Below are positions 39,249 to 50,800 of a stretch of DNA of 64,000 bases, piece after piece; positions within the stretch are counted from its first letter, which is position 1; every line of letters starts with the position of its first letter. A program made the position numbers and the translations under genes. The notes under the pieces were generated by a model. It was not told the DNA's origin. It was given only the letters and a program-made list of their open reading frames with translations, and did no database searches. Source of the stretch: Maylandia zebra (taxonomy: Eukaryota > Chordata > Actinopteri > Cichliformes > Cichlidae); assembly GCF_041146795.1 (NCBI RefSeq), contig NC_135175.1:21964575-22028574 (forward strand). Reading direction: 5' to 3'.

Positions 39249-41738
39249 CTGTGGCCAGTTGGACCCGAGTACAGGGAGAGAGAGGAAGGAGGAGGAAAGG
39301 GAGAAAACGGACATTTAAAAGAAAAAAAGAGGTGAATCAGGAGCAAAGGAGGAGACTGAGACTTTTTTTCCATTGGATAAGAGTATCTGGAATCGCATAC
39401 CCAGGCAGGGAAATTGTTGCTATATCATAGCAGAGACTAAAGGAGTTGAGATGGGAGGGTTCTGGAGGTCTAGTTAATCCAAGCATGAAAAAAAAAATTC
39501 AGTCATGCCACAAAGAACACAAAACATGGGTGTGAACCTTTTTTCCCCTCCCTCCATTCCCCAGGTGATTGACTGAGCTATTCATACAGAGAGCTGTGAG
39601 CAGACTTTCCTCTGTCCTGGACTTGTATAAGATGAATTCTAAACAGTGAAACAATCGGCTTTCAGTTCGGTTTATGATGGGTGAAAAGTGCAAGCGCCAA
39701 TTTTAAACCTGCACTGCACCACTTGAAATCTGAATTGAAGTCGGATTATGTCTTATTTAAACGTTTAAGGCAGGAAAGGAAAACATTCCAGGAGTGCACG
39801 GCTTCTGGAGGGATCTCTGAATGTGTGGTTTAAAGTGTCAGCATGGCTTGAGTGATTTTGTTTTTTTGGGTCCCAAACTATTTTTATGTCACGATGTTAA
39901 AGGGACAATTAGTGCCTGTTTGTGCTTCATTTTCAGTCACTAGATCAGTATGTGGGTCATATGGATTCTGTCACATTTCCTTTATTATACCCAGATCAGT
40001 GGCTGTTTGTCGTACAGCTGCCGTTTTGCTCTACGTGAAACAGCATTTCCCTACACTTTGAATCACTCTTGGCAAAAATGCCCTCCCTAACTTTCAGTTC
40101 TGTAAGCATCCTGCAATATTACGCAACGCCAACGCAACGTGCCCCAGTTTGAAGAATTGAGGAAGGGATTTAAAAATGTGCCTTCACAATTTTTTTTTTT
40201 TTTTTTTTTTGGCTTTTTTTTTTTTTTTTGTCTACCAAAGGTTTAGTAACCGCTCCCCCCAAACCTTCTTTTATTCTTATGTCTTTATCCTGTGCTTCCC
40301 ACTTCTCCGCTGCGACGTATTTGGTTAAAGCTTTGCATGCGCGTCAGTTAAGTGATTAGTGAGCGATGTTTTGGGATGTCCTTCCTTATAGGGAATAGCA
40401 TTTCCTGGTGATGCAGGCTGAAAATGTCATTGTCTGACTTTTTTTTTTTTTTTTTTTTTTTCTTTTTAAATCTCCTGCATAAAATGCCCATTAGTTGATA
40501 TTGTGTGTAGTTTCAAGTGACCTTACCGTAGCTGATTTTAATCAAGTATAACATAAGTGAATGCCTACATTGTACAGTATGAAACTATGTGCTGATGTTC
40601 ATTCAGAAACGTAACACCAGGTGTGATGTAATCATGACCTGAATCTCCATGTATGAAGCACCTCAAGTAACGGTATCACATTATTGTTGGTTGTGAGAAA
40701 CTGTCACGGTTTCTAAGGATATAGTTTGTTTTTTTTAATGTCTGTATGTAAAACTAGTGTTAAGACATCCACTTTTCCAGTTTAGCCACTTAAATATGGA
40801 AAAAAAAGCAAAAAAAATCCCGAGTACCTAAACGTTTTACTTGATATTCCAATGCAGAACTACAGTATCTCCATGCTTAGATATCGTTAATGGGATCTTT
40901 CTCACTTTACAAGAATGGAGGCCGCATGAGCAGAGCCTCGTAGCTGTACAGAAAATGGTTTGAAATCTGCAGGAAAAAAAAAAACCCCGCTGAAGTCAGT
41001 TGTGACTGATATTATCAAGAGATTGTCTATCAAACTATTAAAGATGGAAAACTACAGCGCAGCAGAAGCTTCTTCCTGACTGCTCAACTAGCCTGAGATC
41101 TTTTTTTTTTTTTTTTAAATTATTATTATTTTCATGGATTTCTTGATAATATTCAGAACAAGTGGCTCTGGTATTAAATCTTTGGTGCTTTGTGCTGCTT
41201 ACATTTCTATGGTGGTCTTTAACTCACAATGCTTTTTTTTTTTTTTTTCCCCTCTTTTTCTTTCCCTCCCCCTTCCTGTACGAGAGTGAAGAAAACGGAT
41301 GATAAAGGCAGTGCTGTGAAAATTTAATGTCATGCTCTTAATACTGTTTTTATGGAGGGGAGATTGTCTTCAGGTGTAATAATTTAGAAGAGTCTATTAG
41401 AGTGTTCAAAAGACGTAATAAACAGCATAAAAATGGTCCCGTCTGTTTTTAATCTTGTCGTTTGCTCAGTCTGGGACAAAACAGGTGATGTATGAAGCCA
41501 CAAACTGTATGACCCTAACCCAGCGCAGTGTGGTTACAGCTTAAACGGCAGTACACTATTGCATGAGGAAAGCTGTGGGATTTTTAAATGATTCATTCCT
41601 GCCACCTGGTGGCCTTTAGTAATATTACATTTACTAGTCCTAACAACCCAAACCAATATTAAAAGAAAGTCTTTCGTACTTATTTGGGTGGGAATAAAAG
41701 GACACCATGCTTGTAATATTTTAAAATATAATACTCTT
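39249..41738. other. Gene-poor stretch, long T-runs
   Basis: Contains T-runs on the + strand (40189-40231, 40439-40461, 41100-41117, 41230-41248), expected for a long nck1 3' UTR, and an AATAAA at 41417. The palindrome GCCACCTGGTGGC lies near 41600 between the convergent nck1 and bdh1 ends. No coding frame recognised. Confidence 0.35.
41417..41422 (+). terminator. Possible distal nck1 poly(A) signal
   Basis: AATAAA on the + strand about 320 bases before the bdh1 poly(A) signal on the other strand. Would fit the end of a long nck1 3' UTR. Confidence 0.3.
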
Positions 41739-41744
41739 TTTATT
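41739..41744 (-). terminator. bdh1: bdh1 polyadenylation signal
   Basis: AATAAA on the minus strand, 772 bases after the bdh1 stop. The interval 41745-42515 is taken as 3' UTR; it includes a G-run at 41801-41814 (+ strand). Confidence 0.45.
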
Positions 41745-42515
41745 TGGATCATTCCATATACAAAATACTTTGTCATCAGAGAAGGGAGGGGAGGTTACAA
41801 GGGGGGGGGGGGGCTTTTTCAGTCCAGCGTACCCATTTATCACATCAAAAGACCTCGGTGCTGACGTGCTCCAAACCATCCTGCGTGAAGGGGTTTTGGA
41901 GCACGAGAGACAAAGTGTGATTGTGCTGTTGTTACGCAACGTCGGACCAAGCCGGGCCAAAATCTCACCATGGTCCTACAGTAGCTGACCCTGGTTTTTT
42001 CCACTGTCTGCTATAGAAGAGCAGCAGGAGCTTTCTCCTGAGCCAGCGTTGGTCCTCGTGCCAATGGGGTGGCCCCACAAGATTCCCATAAGGAAAAACG
42101 TTACAAGTATTTGGGAAAAAATATTTAGAGCTAGAAGGAGAAACTATTTTTTTTAAAAAGATTTTTACCACAGCACGGGATAAGGATGCAGCGCTTATAG
42201 CTATGAGTAGATTTTGGCTCTGCTGATACCAAACACAAAGTAGTTACTACTCAACAGAGAATATCTGTATAGATAAAGTTATGCTTCTTGCCAGACACAT
42301 GAAAAGCAAAGTGCAATAATTTACTTACAATTTACAAAACCTTTTTTATATATATATATTGTTAAGGCTTGATTGATCATTAGATGATTTCAAGTGCTGA
42401 GGGCCAAATGGCAGGAACCCCACTTAGTCTGTAGATCTGTGTAACTGCTACTTAGTGTGATATTCTTCAGCTATCTGATTCTCAGGGTGAGCTAAACACA
42501 GGAACAGCTTCTCTT

Positions 42516-42982
42516 CTAGAAGTAAAGGAGGTCAGATATGGCACCCGGCAGGTGGGTCATCACCTGCATTCTGATCCACCAGTGCGGCTCCATGGGGCTG
42601 TAGCGCGTGTGAGGACGCTTGGACATGATGGCATCGGTAATGTCATCCAGCACGGAGACCGTATCCTTCTGCCCGCTGCTGCAGTAAGAGCGCATCAGAG
42701 CCATGTTCTGCTCGAAGTGGGTCTTCCCATAATCCTCCTTCACCTCCGAGGGCGCCTCGCTCCACAGCTTATTGGCCGTGGTAGCCACGATGTCGCGGGT
42801 CAAGATGCCAGTGGCCACAATAAAGTTGCCCGGTTCGATTACGGACACTTTTACGCCCCACGCTTTCATCTCGTAGCGGAGGCAGTCAGAAAAGGCTTCC
42901 ACGGCGTATTTGGAAATGCAGTACGGTGACCTCATGATGTTGCCCATCCTTCCATACATGCTGGCCACGTTCACGACACGGC
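42516..42982 (-). CDS. bdh1: bdh1 coding exon 5
   Basis: [14 protein letters not shown] to the stop, with the Tyr/Lys catalytic pair and the C-terminal [10 protein letters not shown]. Acceptor GACCACAG precedes 42982. Confidence 0.95.
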
Positions 42983-45589
42983 CTGTGGTCAAGAGATACA
43001 AGGGGACAGATTTTAGATTCTCCAAATAAATGCATCATAATTCAAAAGTGAATTAAGAGCCTTTAGTGCACTTTTAAAGCTGCTAGGCTTGCAGGTCCAG
43101 AGTTCAGATGTCTTTAGGAACATTTCTTGGCTATTTGCTTAGCTCAGCAAATAACGGCCTCTCACTGTTGAACAGTCACTCATAACACACTTGTTAACAG
43201 AGCTGCTGTTCTGTTAGCGTCTGCAAACTTTTCTTTTTTCTTCAGCACAACTTTGATAACACTGTTTTTTTTGCTTTACTTCAAAACATAATTTATTCCT
43301 ATTTTATAGTAATGTTTTTATATATTCATTTATAATTGTGGATCTTAATACTTGAAACCACTTTCAGGAATGTTCAGTACAAATATGCTTATCAGCATTG
43401 AAGGGTTTATATAACAAAGGTTATATAATGTGTTAATATGTTCTTTCACTTCCAGCCTTGTTTGAATTGTTATAACTCTTCACAGCTCACTCAAAGGCGG
43501 ATGTATCTTTCAAATTTTTGCACTTTGGCGCCGTTATTTTGGACACTGTGTAACTGATTCCTGTTTATATGTCACAGAGTGGAGGGAACAAAATGCAGCT
43601 TACCCTTCGCCCTGCGGATTAACGGCAAAACAGCTTTAGTAACCCTGATGGTGCCCCACAAGTTGACCTCTGACACGTGCTTGTAGGTGTCCATGGAGGT
43701 AAATTCGACCTCTCCAAACGTTGACACACCAGCATTATTCACTACAGCCCAGAGAACTGGGCAGGAGAAAGTCAGAGAGAATGAAATGTATGAGTAAAGT
43801 CGACTTCTTTTATGTGGGATCTATTTGATTACCGAGCGACCTACCCGCTTCAGATTCACCCAGGATCTCCCTGAAGTGGTCCACTGCCTTGTTGACCTGC
43901 TCTTCATTGCACACGTCCAGCTGCACGACCTTCATTCGATCTGAATGAAGTTCCTCAAGCTCCTTTGCACCGTCTCCACCTTTATCCTGTAAGCGGGGAC
44001 ATTAGTTAAACTCACGGCCTCGGCATAAGAGGTCTCAGTTCAATCAGCTTCAGTGCTTTTAACAAGAGCAAGAGCATCAAAACCTTTTTGTGTCTTCAGT
44101 ATAAATGTTTTTTCCAGTTCTTGGCGGGCAGGAGTGGTACCTGGTTTGGCTTTCTGCTGCTGCAGCCCATCTGTTTCAAGGTATGACAAACTGTACAAGC
44201 AGAGATGCTCTTCTGCATACCTTGGTTGTGACAAGTGAATATCTGGGTTACTGTTGCCTGGGTTACTGCCAGCTCAAAGAATTATTATCTGTTTGTTAGG
44301 CACAAGTGAAAACTAAACGTGGCAACGAGCCCTGAAGGTATGAAATGAGATCCTTAAGCAAAAATAAAGGTCAGCAGAGTCTTAAATCCCCTGTTCAGAC
44401 ATTTATTGAAGAGCCCATTACTGATCTGTTTTTAATTTTCTACTAGAACGCTAACATGCTGTTGCTGACATTTTACACTGTACATCATTCTTGTGCTTGA
44501 TGTTATCATCTGCTCGTTTGTTCCTTAAGTAAATCACTTTGTGCCACACATGTAAAACAATGCTCTGTGGATGGTTTATTATTATTATTATTATTTTACT
44601 CCTCCCACAAAAGTTCAGAGGTCACAACTAAAGAAGCGCCCATTTTTTTCAAAGGCTGAATTTGCCGACATCTGTTGCTTTTGAGATAAGCTTAGGATAT
44701 CTTATCTTAAAAGCACATGTTTCAAGGTGTATTTACAGTGTGAAAACAGGTCTCCCGAAGGACATAGGTAGGGAATGATCATTCTGATTTTCATGTGGGT
44801 GGGATTTGTGGCCATGTTGTTCTTGATTTCCAGCTAAGCTGTGCAATCGATAGCACATCTTCCTTGGAATGGGAGATTTTTTGGAAAACGTTTTGCTCAC
44901 TTCCTGTTTGCAAATCAGGGAAAAATGCAGACTCGATGAGCAACATCCTTACCTTGAGAAGACATCCGGCAAAGACTGTAAAGCCAAGTTTGTGCAGATG
45001 TTTGGCGAGAGCGTAACCAAATCCAGTGTCACAGCCTGTAATAAGCACGGCTTTCCCTTTCACCTACAGAGATGGGTACAGTACAGTTTCCCCCAAAACA
45101 CACAATTAACATTATATGCAAATTAGAGAAAAAATGCTTACAAAAACACGCATATTTCCAAGTGAACGCAAACTCTCTGTACAGTTTGTTACAGTATAAA
45201 CAAACTTATATTGCCCACCCCACATTACTGTAGCGTATCTTGTAAAGGATTTTCTGCGAGTTACAAGCCTTAATTTTGCATTTTACAACGTTTCACTGAC
45301 ATCTGTGTTCCATTTCAATGTTTTGCCTGATAAAATGCAAACCAGCGATTAATCCCCGTGTTTGTTGTGACATTACCTCCACCAGTCCTCTTGGAATTCG
45401 AGGCGTCGCCACGTACAGCACAAAAACTGCGTACAATGCAACTATGCACTCGGTGACGCTCGTCTCTGGCAACCCCAGCATCCTCATGAACGCGTTCAGC
45501 AGAGCAGGGAGTCCAAAACCCAGCACCACCGTGAGGAAAACCGAAAGAGCCACCAGGAGTACCGCTCGGAGCGCGGGCAGCGAGGCCAT
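42516..45589 (-). CDS. bdh1: 3-hydroxybutyrate dehydrogenase, type 1 (BDH1-like)
   Basis: NAD-dependent short-chain dehydrogenase that interconverts 3-hydroxybutyrate and acetoacetate in ketone-body metabolism. Five coding exons (45377-45589, 44953-45063, 43845-43986, 43604-43756, 42516-42982) join to 361 residues with all phases agreeing. Rossmann glycine motif TGCDTGFG is at about residues 80-87, NNAG at about 164-167 and the catalytic Y-x3-K in SPYCISKY at about 221-228. The C-terminal [17 protein letters not shown] closely matches the human end ([16 protein letters not shown]), which separates it from retinol-dehydrogenase relatives. The first 71 residues are two hydrophobic stretches (about 8-32 and 47-61) and do not look like the human transit peptide. 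ATG context ACAAGATGG is strong. Confidence 0.88.
43604..43756 (-). CDS. bdh1: bdh1 coding exon 4
   Basis: [18 protein letters not shown] to VLPLIRRAK plus one base; carries NNAG. Bounded by CTGCCCAG and AAGG|GTAAGC. Confidence 0.93.
43845..43986 (-). CDS. bdh1: bdh1 coding exon 3
   Basis: [17 protein letters not shown] to EILGESEA plus one base. It has the [12 protein letters not shown] strand with the conserved Asp. Bounded by CTTACAG and GCGG|GTAGGT. Confidence 0.92.
44953..45063 (-). CDS. bdh1: bdh1 coding exon 2
   Basis: 37 codons, [16 protein letters not shown] to FAGCLLK, holding the NAD-binding glycine motif. Bounded by CTGTAG and AAG|GTAAGG. Confidence 0.92.
45377..45589 (-). CDS. 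bdh1: bdh1 coding exon 1
   Basis: 71 codons from [10 protein letters not shown] to RIPRGLVE, ending GAG|GTAATG. It encodes only the hydrophobic N-terminal region. The open frame continues upstream of the ATG, but that part reads like 5' UTR. Confidence 0.85.
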
Positions 45590-46904
45590 CTTGTCGGAAT
45601 GGTGTGTTTGCTTTCCTGGCGTAGCGGTCCGCTTTACAGCCGTCACCACGGGCGGGCGGCACGCCCCCTGTATCACTGCAGCGACAAGCCACGGGATAGG
45701 GAAGTCCCCTGTTGTAATGTGTAACCGCAAAAGTAGCCGCAAAGCATCCGGTTGCAGGTTAAAATCGTGTTTTCGGCTAACCGACGTCGCTAAGTAACCA
45801 TTATACCGTGTGGTGTCGTGTGGCAAGCTGTTAAGTGTCGCTCGAACCAACTTCGGGCCGAGATCCACGAACAAGCCCCCGACTTAAGCACTGTCCAGCC
45901 ATTATGTATCAGGAGTAAGCTCTCACTGCAAAGTCACCATGAGGTGTGTTTTTTTATGCTTTACGTTAATATTTTACATGTCAATGTTCCGTTTCTAAAA
46001 ACAGGACACTGGCTATCATCGGGATTGAGACGGAACCGGAAGTAACACGGAGGGAAGTTTCTTGACATAAAGCATATTTGCTTTGAAGAGATTTCTCCCT
46101 CGCTTATATAAAAGGTATATAAAAAGACTCGTTTATCATTACACATTAATGAGCAAGCACACTTTGAAGCCTAGGTATATTCTCATTTAGCATGGCACAA
46201 TATGCACAAAAAGGGGGGGCAGCCTTGCACTGGACTATTTTCGGGGGAATTTTTTTCATTCAAGAATGGAAACGGCACCTAACTCAAAGGATGAGGCAGT
46301 GATGTCTCTACAACTAAGAGACAACTTATCATAGAAGTATGCATGTATAAGTACTCAAAGCACTTTACACAACTTGCCCCATTCACCCACTTGCACAAGC
46401 ACTTTTTTCTAAGTTTCGGTTTAAGTGCTTTTTATCTCTCATCCACACACTTTCAGCAACTTGGGGTTAGTATGTTGCCCAAGGATATTTAGCATGCAGC
46501 CTGGAGCAGACGGAGATTAAACCACCAACCTTCAGATTAGTAGGTGACCTGCGCTACAGCCACCCCATAAAAACAAATCCTTTATTCACATTTCTGTAGT
46601 TGGATCTATGAAGAATGTCAAAGATAAGAGTTTAACAGATATGAAATAGCATTTTTGCATAAACAAGATCATTCCCAAGTAGCCTTTGGCAAAAAAGGCA
46701 AATCTGAGCATGCTGTGCAGTGTGTCCTTAAAAAAATCTGAGGAAACTGGTGGAGGATAACAGAAGAAGAAAAAATTTACTGTATCTGCATTTACGTTTG
46801 CACATTTTAATAAATAGCTCCCATTTCCTAGGATAATATAAAGATAATATAAATTCCAACAAGAAAAAAAAGCACCTGAGCAACTCCACAGCTTGTAAGG
46901 ATGT
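45590..46904. other. bdh1 upstream region to gyg1 3' end
   Basis: The first 250 bases are CpG-rich and likely hold the bdh1 promoter and 5' UTR; no TATA box is evident. A dispersed repeat lies at 46360-46565. No further gene seen. Confidence 0.4.
46360..46565 (+). repeat. Dispersed fish repeat
   Basis: The text from GCACTTTACACAACTTGCCC through TTGCCCAAGGATATTTAGCA to CAGCCACCCCATAAAAA resembles a short interspersed repeat common in teleosts. Divergent; subfamily not known to me. Confidence 0.5.
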
Positions 46905-46910
46905 TTTATT
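46905..46910 (-). terminator. gyg1: gyg1 poly(A) signal (candidate)
   Basis: AATAAA on the minus strand 800 bases after the gyg1 stop; another at 46581-46586. Confidence 0.35.
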
Positions 46911-47709
46911 GTTTCCAGATAAAAGATTTTCAGCCAACATCCAGGTCAAGTATAATGTGGTAAAATTACAAACCTGTTTCATCTACTAAAAAAGCTGCTG
47001 GTCAAGAGTGAGATAACATAGGATGACAGCAGTAGAGAGAGCAAGGCATTAAGGCACTAAAGATCTAGTGTGCATGGCTCACTGACCATACTACGGCCTT
47101 GAGAAGTGCTGTAAACATATCTTCATATCCGTGTAAAACAGAGACTTCTAATTCAAAAACAATAGAATTAATTCTTTTGAGAAAAGAAAATATTAAGAAG
47201 ACTGTCAGGTTACTGCAGAGTAAAAAAAGGAAAGAATAAACTGAAAAATGACAATGTCAGTGACTACACATCTTAACCACACCGATACAAATGGCCCAGT
47301 TGATCTCTTGTTGCCATCTCCTTTTTTTTGTTTGTTTTTTTTTACAAAAGAAGCATAAACATGAGAAAAAAAAAGATTTTAATATTCACCTTTAAACAAG
47401 CACACTTCGGTTATAAACCTTTTTTCACACTGTAGAAGAACATATATGAGTGTCAGGGTAAACTGAATGATAATAATCTTGCAGAGAGAATTAAAACCGC
47501 TCATAAAATTTCACATTACTTCCCCCCACTTAAATTGGGCTGTCTTTGGAGTATGGAGTTGGTAGTGCTGGTGGAAAGAGGGACTTGGCTCATTTATAGT
47601 TGAAATAAAGGTAGGAAGAAAAACTGCAATCTGATTTTTTCGGCAGTATTTTCTTGGCAACAAGTAGAACGCAAGTGCTCTTTTAAAAATATCCCGTGCC
47701 AATCCTTCT

Positions 47710-47868
47710 TTATTTGAGAAAAGTATCAAGCTTTCTCTGGATATTGTCAAATGAGTCCATTCCCAAGTAGTCTGCCTGACCTTGCTCCCATTTCTGCTTC
47801 CGTTCTTCTGAGGACATCTGCTGGGATTGGGATGCCTGTGCGTGCGCGTGCGAAGACCTGCTCTCGCC
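47710..47868 (-). CDS. gyg1: gyg1 coding exon 8 (C-terminus)
   Basis: [19 protein letters not shown] then [18 protein letters not shown] to the stop TAA. The end matches the human glycogen-synthase-binding helix. Acceptor CCTTCAG. Confidence 0.95.
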   Translation of the reverse strand, partial: GESRSSHAHAQASQSQQMSSEERKQKWEQGQADYLGMDSFDNIQRKLDTFLK

Positions 47869-50800
47869 CTGAAGGAATATGGAACATAACAGCAGGGAAA
47901 TGAATAAATGACAAGACACGCAGACTGCACACAACATGCTGTTTTTCCTTTTTTTGCTTTTTGGAAGCGGCAAACTGCCACACTTAGCCTTTCCAAATTA
48001 ATGGCAGCAGGCAAACACGCGAAAGCTCTGATTTTAGAGGAAGGGCAGCAACAGCAATAAACCAGGCGCCAACGGATGCTTAATCACTGCTGAGCTATAA
48101 AAAACAAAACAAATCTTTGTCTCCATACCTGTTCACTCTCAAAAGTGACAGTTTCACTGTGCTGGAACTTTGTGAGATGAATAAGAAGACAGAAAAGAGG
48201 TTTAAATAGCTTTGCATCATTCAAAGTTCAAAATAATGGCTATAAATTTATACTGGAGCGTTTCAGCTCATAAACTGTCTGAAAGAGGATCTTTTAGCTC
48301 CCTTAAGTTAAATCTGTTGAGATTGGCTTCCCCATGCAGGCAAAGGATCTGAAAAAGATCAGCAGGTGGGAGGGACTGTATGTCTGAGATGACTATATTA
48401 GGGATAGATCCTCTTGCTCACATCTGAGAGCATTTCGAGCAGTCTGAAGCCTCAACTTTTGGCTCTCAGGGATTACTTACACATATGCTGACCTTGCTAT
48501 TTTAGCCATTTGTTATGAATTATCCAGTGACTCCATGGTTGTAGTTTTGTGCATTCGTTGCAAACGATCTTAGGTTCAAGACAGGGAGGACATACACACC
48601 CAGCCTCAGGGGTTCATCAAATGGTTGTCAGACTATGTGGTGTAAAATCTATGGTGACCCCTTTAGAAATATATAGCAACAAAAGTATGTCTTTTTCTTA
48701 TGAACTATCCGCCTTTGTAACTATACAGAAAATAAGGAAACAGCTCTGTTTTAAAGATAATACCTGATGAGAAGTCGCAAATAGTGCAGGTTCAATTAAA
48801 ATGTCGACTTACCTCCACACATCCTGAGTGGAAGGGCTGTTCTCCATACTCCTCATGCAGCATGGGGACCACATCACCCGAGTATAGGGTCCACCAGTTG
48901 AGAAGGAAAGTAGGGTGTGTGGCAGCATCCTGCTCACTCCCTGAAATCTGTTTGGTTTTGGGATCAAATGTGTAATCCCATGGTTTGGTCTTCCCCAGGA
49001 AATGGACCACCTTGGCATTTCCACCATATCTGAAACCAGTATTACAGTAAATGAGAGGATGTACTGTAGATGTAGTGTGGTTATGGTTCGATTTACTAAA
49101 TGAAGCTTTTCTGAATAGTTTTTAATATCAAATTGTAGCAATAAAGACATTTGTATTCATAGACATAAATAGTATAGAATATGCTTAAATAAAAAAAGTT
49201 TTAGAAATGTTTTAGGAGAAACCCTGTATGTTAGTGTCAAAAAACATATTATTAAATTGTTGTGTTTTTAATTGGTCATAATAATGAACTGGACACTAAT
49301 ATAAATTTTAATGCTCCAGGAAACATTTTTGGGTGTCTGTGTTTAAAAGCTGGGTTAGCATGAATGAAACAAAATCCTTTTGGAGAAATAAGAATGAGAA
49401 ATATATTGATCCACCCCAGTTCTGACAAGCTTAGATGTCTTTGTAGCACTGGCAATCTGCTCAAGTACACAAATAAACCTGAACCCGACACTGTCGGGTA
49501 TGTTTTGCTGTGTTTGTCAGACCTCTAAGCGTTATTGCTGACAACTACAAACAACTAAAGACATGTTTATCTTCCCTGTCCTCCTGATGGATGCCAGGAA
49601 ATGCCAAACCAAAAAAAGCCTGCTGATGAGACCAGAGGTGAAGACACAGAGATGCAATGAGGATGAGAGGGTAGCTTTAGACACAGCACACAATGACCAG
49701 TCCTGGAGGCAAACATTAAAAGGTCTTTAAATAAAGTGCTCTATTTCAGGAGTGGGTATCAGCTGCTCTGAGCTCAGAGTGGGCATCCAACCCAGAGCTG
49801 AGGGCCTGCTGGGGCGACACTCTAACTGTGCTGCTGGAATCTCGCTGCTCATCTCACCCGTAACCTGATGTCATGTCACGATGTGAATACGCATTCATGT
49901 GACCAGGTATCTACTTACATCTTGGCTTTGTATCCAAGACACAAGATTTTAGTCACATGGACAGACTGCTGTTGCGTAATATGAATTTCCCAGGGTAGCA
50001 GGTAAATATAGTATCTTATAGAGTTTGGTCACATAATTTTTTTAAACTGCACCTGTGACTTTAAGCATTTCATAATTACTCCATGAGTTTAAGTGTGCTT
50101 AGCAGACACTTACTGTTTAAATGCTGGGAGGTAAGTGTAGATGGCTATGCTGCTGAGATTGTAAATGAAAGGGAGATGTTTTGATATGTCAGCTGTTGCC
50201 CAGTTGCTAAAGAAGCCATTCAAAATCCCTTGGTCTCCTCCTGCAACAGAGAAATACGAAGGTAAGTGTGACAGTATGATAAGTCAAGTCGCTTTATATG
50301 GCACATTTAAAAACAACAGCAGTTGATGCTTTCCAAATGAGGTAGAATAACAAGGCAAATCTCTAGAAACATACATATAAAGCCCTAAAGAGAGATACCC
50401 CCGGGAGATCCCGACAGGGGGGGAGAATGAGATCTCCAATTGGACGAACTCAAGGTTAATGACCAACGCAACGGAAAGGACTATGAGTAAGACATGCATC
50501 TGCGGCAAGGCGTGTAAGAACCAGCGTGGCCTAAAGGTCCATCAAGCCAGAATGTAATGTTTGGAGTGGGAAAGTGAGGTGCAACGCACAGGTCCTGAAC
50601 CTGGTGAGATGCAGGAGGAGTCTGGCCAGGAGGCACCTCACAGAGCCCAGTCCCTCCACACACCAGAGTCTTCCAATCCAAGCAGTGTAGTTCCACAACA
50701 GCGGATTAAGCCAGCAGTTGGAGCAAGTGGCAGAAGTTTGATGAGGATCTCTCCAACATCATACAAGCTGTAGCCAAAAGAGATGCTGACAGCAGGCTTA

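Noticed and set aside
45318-45797. 159-codon + frame opposite bdh1 exon 1
   Set aside because: Shadow of the real minus-strand exon and its GC-rich leader.
45590-45874. Upstream in-frame extension of bdh1 exon 1 (about 95 codons)
   Set aside because: Reads like CpG-rich 5' UTR with no conserved character; the MASLPAL ATG has a strong context and begins the hydrophobic segment.
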